Of a stretch of DNA of 64,000 nucleotides, positions 14,525 through 64,000 are shown in pieces. The first letter of the stretch is position 1, and each line of letters starts with the position of its first letter. Made by a program: the position numbers and the translations under genes. Source of the DNA: Tubulanus polymorphus (lineage: Eukaryota; Nemertea; Palaeonemertea; Tubulaniformes; Tubulanidae); contig NC_134025.1 of NCBI RefSeq assembly GCF_964204645.1, positions 25,326,001 to 25,390,000 on the forward strand. Reading direction: 5' to 3'. The notes beneath the pieces were generated by a model. The model was not told the DNA's origin and searched no databases. It saw nothing but the letters and a program-made list of their open reading frames with translations.

Positions 14525-15975
14525 TCAAGTGCCTGTTGAAGAATCTTCTTGTGATGATTGTTTGACGTATTGATCCAAACTCATACTCAATGTTCCTTGA
14601 TGAGAGTTCATTAATTGTAATGTTTTTCCTCCAGCAGCAGTGTTCAATATACTAACGATTTGACCTCTCATCGCATCGAGATCGGGTAAGGCAGCATATC
14701 TAAGTAGTCCTTCCTGAGTAAACAACTTGTCATCAAGTAACCCACCTGGAAATAACAACAATTTCAATTTATGAAAGTATTATATCTGATATTACTAACA
14801 ACTGAATGATTTCGTTCCGTTGCATTGAATCGGCTGGAAAATTGTGTCAATTTGACATAACTTCATAATTCTTTACTACCCTAATTTCAAAAATCATTAA
14901 ATGTAGAATATTTAGGCTTGCCAACATTAACTCTGACTAATTGGACTAAAATTATTTCTCTACTTGAGACAAAATCAAGGGTACCCGAATTTTTGCAAAA
15001 TGCTTTTTACCTAGTATGTGGAATTTGGGATATTTTTTCAACACCTTGACCAGATCTTTAACTTTATCTTCACTACTGTATACGTAATAGTTGAATCCAA
15101 GAATCAATGGTGAAATGTTTTCATATTTACTGTTAGCAATTGTTCGTCTGTAATGAGCAATAAGTTTGAATTAAAGCAACATAGAATAGGTGTACACAAT
15201 GAATTCAGGCACTATTATCGTAATAAGCACTTACAGGACAACCTTCGTATTATAATAAACTCCATTAATTCCATGATCCATCAATGAATCATTGAACTTT
15301 TTATATTCGATTCTCGACATAGCTTGAGCATGTAACACCAATACCATTTTGTTATCAAACAGCTCTTGACACCTTCGCACAAGGAAATCTTCGAACAGGT
15401 TCACCTGAAAATTTATAATAATTGCAGAATTAATATAGCAATTCAATAACTTCAGGCGCCATGATAGATAGTGACCAGATTGGAATTGCCCGAATCCATC
15501 ATATTTAATTTTTTCTTCAAAATACCTCCAGCTCCTTCTGTTTTCCATAACTGCAAGTTTCGGAAAGTTTCATTATTTCAGGAATTACAATTGGCCTGGT
15601 AACAGCTTCTAAAACTCTTCGTTCATGATGCCTCGGTCTTGGTTTCTGAACATTTATCTTCGATTTGTAACGTATTGTTGTTATTTCCTGACGGTAAATG
15701 TGGCTCAACAAAGAAGGACCTATAGTAAATAACACAAAATACTTCATAATCCATTTCCCCATTTTAGTGTTTACCTAGTCTACAAACTGCGACAAAACAA
15801 GTGTATATTATCAACTGAATTGACAATACAAAATTCTAAATACTCTTATCTAAATGTACGCTTCAATTTGCCTCAAATCTGAAAAATCTTGTGTATCATA
15901 CTTAGTTTAACACGGCAAAATTAAACGGAAACTTGATAAAATCTGATACTTACGCCGGCAAACGGAAGCTGCCAT
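14525..15975 (-). CDS. MRPL10: Mitochondrial ribosomal protein L10 (uL10m)
   Basis: Large-subunit stalk-base protein of the mitochondrial ribosome, encoded in the nucleus. Minus-strand exons are 15975-15954, 15719-15526, 15404-15235, 15147-15011 and 14745-14525, giving 247 aa (human about 261). The N-terminus MAASVCRRPSLLSHIYRQ is basic, hydroxylated and free of acidic residues up to Glu19, as expected for a mitochondrial presequence. Exon 2 carries PRPRHHERRVLEAVTRP, matching the conserved start of the mature protein. Exon 3 reads FDNKMVLVLHAQAMS. The last exon has GGLLDDKLFTQEGLLRYAAL and ends LDQYVKQSSQEDSSTGT, equivalent to the DDTILSRQGF...LLDQYIREQ region of vertebrate L10. The 22-base first exon is inferred from an ATG, a GTAAGT donor and phase. 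Family length and order are normal. Confidence 0.93.
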
Positions 15976-17762
15976 TTTGTTTTGAGAAGGACGCTGGAGC
16001 GTTGGTGCTTATCAAAAAATTATCGGAGGAATCCCTCATTGTTTATGGCCCATTATCCCAGTCTTTTTATGCCGCATTTATGTAGTAATGATTCGGTGCT
16101 GGGAATTGTGTATTAGCATTTGTTTGTCATACACAAATACTCAAACATCAATCTTATTGTTTACGTGAACGATGAAATAAATATATTTGAATTTGAGTTA
16201 ACTCCCGAGTTCATGAACGCGGAAGTAAATAATGCGGCGCCGCGTACTGGAGAATCAATAATTCGAGAATTCCCAATTGACCCTGTCAAAATCTTCACTC
16301 CATGGACCGTGGTCATGTAAAATAGGGTATTGTTGTTTATGTAATCAACATTTAGTGCTTTTATTCTTCAACTTCAGCGCGTTATTTTCATTTCAGCGAT
16401 TCCCCTGGGCTAGCTTTGGCATTATATGATTGATTCCACTCCTTCCATTCCAATTGCAATGATGGATGTTAATACACTCAACATGCTCAATGACAAGTTC
16501 TTGTGCCATCCGTGGCCATTGGGTTGCCTTGCTTTTTATGCCTACTAAAATTCAGACGTGTCCGTATTTATTTGTATGTGTCCGTACGAATAGCCACTTC
16601 GTAAAACGAAAGTACAGGTTCAAATCATCTGTGTATGTAGTGTATGCTGTTTTTAGAGCTGTAGGGTGTTTCAAACTATTAGAGTGTGTTTATCTATTCA
16701 CTGCGAAAAGTGACTGATTGCTGATTGTCACTTATGACCTGAGCACGCTCTGACTAAAGTCGCTTAGTCGCTTCTAGTTCTGTCACTTCCTAGGGTGGGC
16801 TTATTCTGGTTTTGAAATAGGCCTAATACATATTCACTATGCCTGATTACGGACATGATCTATCAATCAAATTTTTTAAAACACTGATGTAGTGAAAGCC
16901 ATTCAGGAGACAAGTGATTATAGAATTAATTTCTAACTATATACATACAGCGCCAGCGGTATATTGCTAATGCGCCCCCTTAAGGTTCATGTGGACCCTC
17001 GAGCACATAGTAGTATAGGGAGTGCCATAAACCAGACACTTTCAGGACTGGATGAAACTAATACAATAATTACAGGCCAATTGATATTGATAATCCTACT
17101 TATTGCTAGATATATTTGCTAGGGTACCTATTCAATCAGATTCATGTAACCTAATTAGCCTTAACCAGACCTGAACAATTCAAATATCAATCATGCGTTC
17201 TAGAAGAAAATACTTATCATCCATACTTAGGTAAGGCCCATATATCCATGCCTAAACAAATTCCAAAAATGCAAGTTGAATGAAAGGAAATAGCAATCAA
17301 TGTAATTTATAATCCTATCCATTTAATCTATATGCTTGATAAATCTAAGAAAAATCATATACCGTCCGCCTAGATAGGCTCTGCTAGGCAAAACATCTAG
17401 ACAAATTCATGAAGACGAATTATTACCAGAATCAGTAAAAACACAGACACTTGAGAGCTGGGAAACCCCCCTAAAACCAACACTGGCTACCTAGCAACAA
17501 AGACTCGTGAAACAACCGAGGCAACCTGTCATATAGGCCTGATTGGCCTTCGTTATTGGTTGCAATATGTACAATCTTTATTGCATTGTTAAAAGAATCT
17601 AAGGACTTAGATGTTGATTAACTACAAAGTTAAGCCATCTTCAAACTTGCAGAGTGTTATTCTTATCATTTATTTCTCTTGATGAGTTATTGATAATTCG
17701 CTTGTTAAAACTTTTTTCTTTTGTTTTGATAGGACTATTGACATTGTGATGCTTTACTAAAA
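15976..17762. other. Divergent upstream region of MRPL10 and hyccin
   Basis: The interval is 1.8 kb between opposite start codons. The MRPL10 promoter must lie near 15980-16080. Just before the hyccin ATG, a pyrimidine-rich stretch ending TTTTGATAG (about 17723-17731) looks like a 3' splice site, so hyccin probably has a non-coding first exon somewhere upstream; its position cannot be fixed. Nothing else coding is seen. Confidence 0.45.
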
Positions 17763-60468
<42,706 letters not shown>

Positions 60469-63400
60469 ACAATTCTCGCAGGAAATTGAAGTCGACAATG
60501 TAGCTTAGCGTTATGATATTAGCATTGTGTCGTTAGTACTCTACGCGATAGCAGGTGCTTCCAGGTGTTAGAAATGTATTTTTGAGCGGTAACCACATTC
60601 CTGACTTATTTTTTACGCCCAAAACAAACATAAATATGAAACATTGCGTTGATAGTTAATTTAGGAAATCCGATGTTCTATGAGTACCAGTAATAGGTTA
60701 CCATGGTTTAAGTCCACCGACATCAGGGCAGCAACTGTAAAAACAAACACAAAATAACTCGTAACATTTTCGTGAATGATCTAACCCTCTAAGTTTATCT
60801 ACATTGGAAAATTTAAAGCAAATCGAATTTAGCCACAGAAATATGAAATATAGAGAATTCCATTCTCAAATCTAGTTAGATGTGCAATTATTCATAGGAG
60901 TAAACGGGTGAAAAGATTTTATCATTGTCTAATGTAAAGATACTGTATTTTTGATAGGCCTCCGTGAATTAGTCCTATCTCTGACTGTAGCGTGATCATT
61001 GCTCCTCATTGGTCATATTCGGTGTGTTGTGATTTTGCGAAGTCCTGTGCGTTACCTTTAGTCATCGTGTATGTTCTTATAACATGTTGAGATATATGCA
61101 TATATATTCAATAACTTCATACAGTTGAAGTGAGTTATTTATTAAAGTTGCCGCTATTATTTGCTTGGTTTAATTAAGGGAATCTAGAATGTAGAAATTG
61201 TTGTCAAATTATACATGGTTTCGCTATTTTAACGAAAGATATGACATAGTGTAGCTTTGTTACAGTTACTGCATTAAGTTTTCACACGTACTTGTATTCG
61301 TTGTATATATATATATCTTGCAAGCATATTGAAATAGTTGAAATTATTTTCATTCATTCATACAATAATGCGATATGAAAATGATTATTTCATTGATAAT
61401 ATTCATGTTTTATATCTCTGTGGGGTTCACCAATAAGCTTCAGTAATGTTTATCCTAGCCAGAAGTGTTATATTAATGTCGTTTCTTCAATATTTGGTAC
61501 ACTATGTGTAGCCAGGTTTTTTAAAACAATTTTGTAAATCATTCAGAATAACGAAGATGCCATACACGATGTTGTCTTGTGCTATTGATCGCGCGACATC
61601 GAGTTACCACGTTTCCAGTTAGTCAGCCTTATTCGATCCTGATTCACTCTATAATCGGCTTTGTAAAAAACGCAAAGAGAAAATTGTAATCTTTTTTTTT
61701 TCTTTATTCCCGTGTACTGCTAAAATAAAATTAGTAGTGGGTCGTGACTGAAAAAATACCCCCAAGTGCCAAAACCTTGTACAAAATCCAATCATAAATA
61801 ATGATATTACCACTCTCATCCACAGGCACACAACTGAGCTACTACATGTATTTCTATTATTGTAGGGTTTACCATAATATGATTTTTGCTTCCATACACT
61901 TTTTCGTCTTGTTTCGTGTCTCACTTATCACTTAAATATGATTAGACAATTACAAGTCTGACACTGTCGACGTAAATAGGAGTTTCATAATTTCATGGAA
62001 TTTGTCATCACAATCATCTAGTCGAGATTTGCTTGTAAATAAATGCAATTCATTCATTGATTCATTCGTAGCTTTTTGCCTCATAGATGATTTTTCAATC
62101 AGGATTGAATAAGGTGACTAGTACTTAATTTACCTTCCTCACTGGTTCCTCGCGAGACAAAATTCTTTCAATCTTTCAAGTCATGAGTTCTATGAATCAA
62201 ATATTGCTAATTCACTAATCAATATGGTTTTACTGGTTTGGTATGATAATCGTATGAAGGCATCACTATGAACCACGTCAAGTATCTTTCTAATACCTTC
62301 TGTTGATCTCGTACTAGGTCAGTGGTTAGTCTTACAGGGTTCATTTTTAGTGTTGAAAATTATCAACACTTCCATTATTAAATCATATTTTACTATGGTA
62401 TTCATTACAACTATTGATAATGTATTATCATATATAATCTCAATAAGACTCGACGAATTATTTAACTATGTAGCTTTTGACAACTTCAATTGTATTGACA
62501 CATTTGAGATTGATTTGACTCTCGGCTAATTCGTGGTTTTTACGAGTGACAGGAAACATTTCTTTATGTTAGCTTTGCTGCAATGTTAACGGATATAGCA
62601 AACTATTCCGAATGGAGATGTATATATATATATACTTGTCAGAAATGATTGTAAATTTTTGAGAAAGTCTTTATTGTTGAGAAATAAAAAAGGATATGAA
62701 TTGTTGAATATGAATCTTTGTTGTTTCAAATTTGTAGCTATTAAAATTGACGGCTGGAGCTCTAAATTATTTATAATCTAACGACTGCAGACTACTGGTC
62801 TAGTTGAAGGGTAAAATGCCATTAAAGTATCAATATCATCTTAATTATACAGAGGCAATGGACATGGTGGTTCTCCCTTATTTGACAACAGCTATCACGA
62901 CACCAATCTTCTGAAACTGCAGTCTGGTTCTTTGTAAGGCTAGAGTGGCCTTTTAGCAGCCGTTCATCAAAGTTAAGCAGCAGAGTTTAGAAGCAGGTGA
63001 AGCGATGTTGCTAATTGAGTGGAAAGGTATGCTCAGTGAGAAATCAAAGCATATGGGAAAAATGCAATGGGACACAGGTGTTTACATCGGCAGAGGTAAT
63101 GGATTATGATACGGATCAATAAAGACTTGCATGCTCCATCCATCTAACTCTGGCCACAAACAAGTTTCAACATTCCAAGAACTCCAATTTTCAATTACCA
63201 ACAATGCAACTTTTGATGTTTTAATTCAGTCAGTTATAAGCTAGCGCGTAAATATCCTCCCTCTCATCTTCCTATGAAATTTCTCATTATATCATTCTGT
63301 TGTTCCGTCTTAACAAGATTGATCAAGATTGTATCTTGCGATTGTATCAGTTTCACAAAAAAGATTTAACGCAAAACAATACTTTGTATTGTTGTCCATA

Positions 63401-64000
63401 GTGAAAAAGTTGTCACTAGCAAAATACAGGTCCAAATTAAGCATTTCATTTTGAAACTTGTCCTATTTCTGGACGCGTCTTAGAGTATTGAAATTTCATT
63501 ATCAGTGAAGCATATGCATCTCTGAAATGATTTCATCATATGCAGTTATTAGGAATGTATCATCTATAAAATATCATCAGTCGATATATATCGAAGAAAG
63601 TGTATTCTGCTGTGATATACCAGCGTATTTTAGATTTGAATGTATGCGGAAGTAATGAACCTGAAATCTAATTAACCTGAAATACACTATACTATTCTAA
63701 ATTTTGTACTGATCTTACTAATCAGACACTTACAAACGCTGAAATTAAGTTTTCTTCTTTTTCCGGAATTACACTTCTTGTGTAGGGACGTATTGTGTAT
63801 TATAATTATTCCAATGAATATTGAAAGTTAAATTGGTACTACAAACGTAAATCGTTATGTCAATTATGATTTTGTCTATTACATTATTTTCAAACTGGAA
63901 GACAACTTCGAACCTATCAAGTGCATAACTTGTATTCAGCAATTATCCTCCATCACATGCTCTCTGCTCCTTGGGCACATAGATGTCATCAGGTACTTAT
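60469..64000 (+). other. Hyccin 3' UTR and downstream region
   Basis: AT-rich sequence with no supported coding exon on either strand. A candidate polyadenylation signal AATAAA is at about 62682-62687, and others occur earlier, so the hyccin 3' UTR may run up to ~2.2 kb. From 62700 to the end nothing recognisable was found. The largest open frame (61649-61924, minus) has no family resemblance. Confidence 0.5.
62682..62687 (+). terminator. Candidate polyadenylation signal for hyccin
   Basis: AATAAA within GAGAAATAAAAAAGG, followed by a T/GT-rich stretch (TTGTTGAATATGAATCTTTGT region). The position is plausible for the end of a long 3' UTR but earlier signals could also be used. Confidence 0.35.

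Noticed and set aside
62850-63010. Possible exon or 5S-derived SINE (AAAGTTAAGCAGC)
   Set aside because: The match to 5S is limited to about ten bases and no open frame or repeat partner was found.
63943-64000. Minus-strand reading DDIYVPKEQRACDGG followed by a stop, resembling the C-terminus of a neighbouring gene
   Set aside because: An in-frame stop (TAA) lies immediately upstream at the window edge and there is no convincing acceptor; the segment is too short to support a gene.

Overview
This is a eukaryotic window. The genes are split by GT-AG introns, introns reach about 16 kb, the sequence is AT-rich with long (AT)n tracts, and many short non-autonomous transposon relics are scattered through it. 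The gene set is metazoan: a PP2A scaffold subunit, RRP1/Nop52, a DEDD-type death-effector protein, mitochondrial ribosomal protein L10 and hyccin/FAM126. Proteins are clearly homologous to vertebrate ones but diverged. A mollusc or other lophotrochozoan fits best, an inference helped by a Helitron-like repeat with a tandem core resembling bivalve 'pearl' elements. The species cannot be fixed from the sequence. No prokaryotic, viral or CRISPR content was seen.

Layout. (1) 1-2593, minus: 5' nine coding exons of the PP2A A subunit, cut by the window edge. (2) A 240-base gap forms a head-to-head promoter with RRP1 (2834-10636, plus, 11 exons, 783 aa). RRP1 intron 1 hosts an intact two-exon Tigger/pogo-type transposase gene, whose own intron holds a small TIR element, plus a hAT-like MITE. 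RRP1 intron 4 is almost entirely a Helitron-like tandem-repeat element. (3) 11174-12953, plus: DEDD homologue, 4 exons, 288 aa, with a tRNA-type SINE in intron 1. (4) 14525-15975, minus: MRPL10, 5 exons, 247 aa, tail-to-tail with DEDD. (5) 17763-60468, plus: hyccin/FAM126, 11 coding exons, 519 aa, spread over about 43 kb, with introns of 5.7, 2.6, 15.9 and 12.8 kb full of repeats. (6) 60469-64000: hyccin 3' UTR and sequence in which no gene is supported.

All splice junctions were chosen by hand from GT/AG signals, preserved phase and similarity to remembered vertebrate homologues. Each of the four complete genes and the transposase closes in frame from ATG to stop. The genes are housekeeping and do not form one pathway: PP2A signalling scaffold, ribosome biogenesis in the nucleolus, nuclear death-effector signalling, mitochondrial translation, and PI4P synthesis at the plasma membrane. 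The less expected content is in the introns: a four-copy dispersed repeat of unknown type in hyccin introns 3-4, a perfect 34-bp inverted repeat around an AT tract, a 27-nt candidate microexon in hyccin, and the nested transposase.
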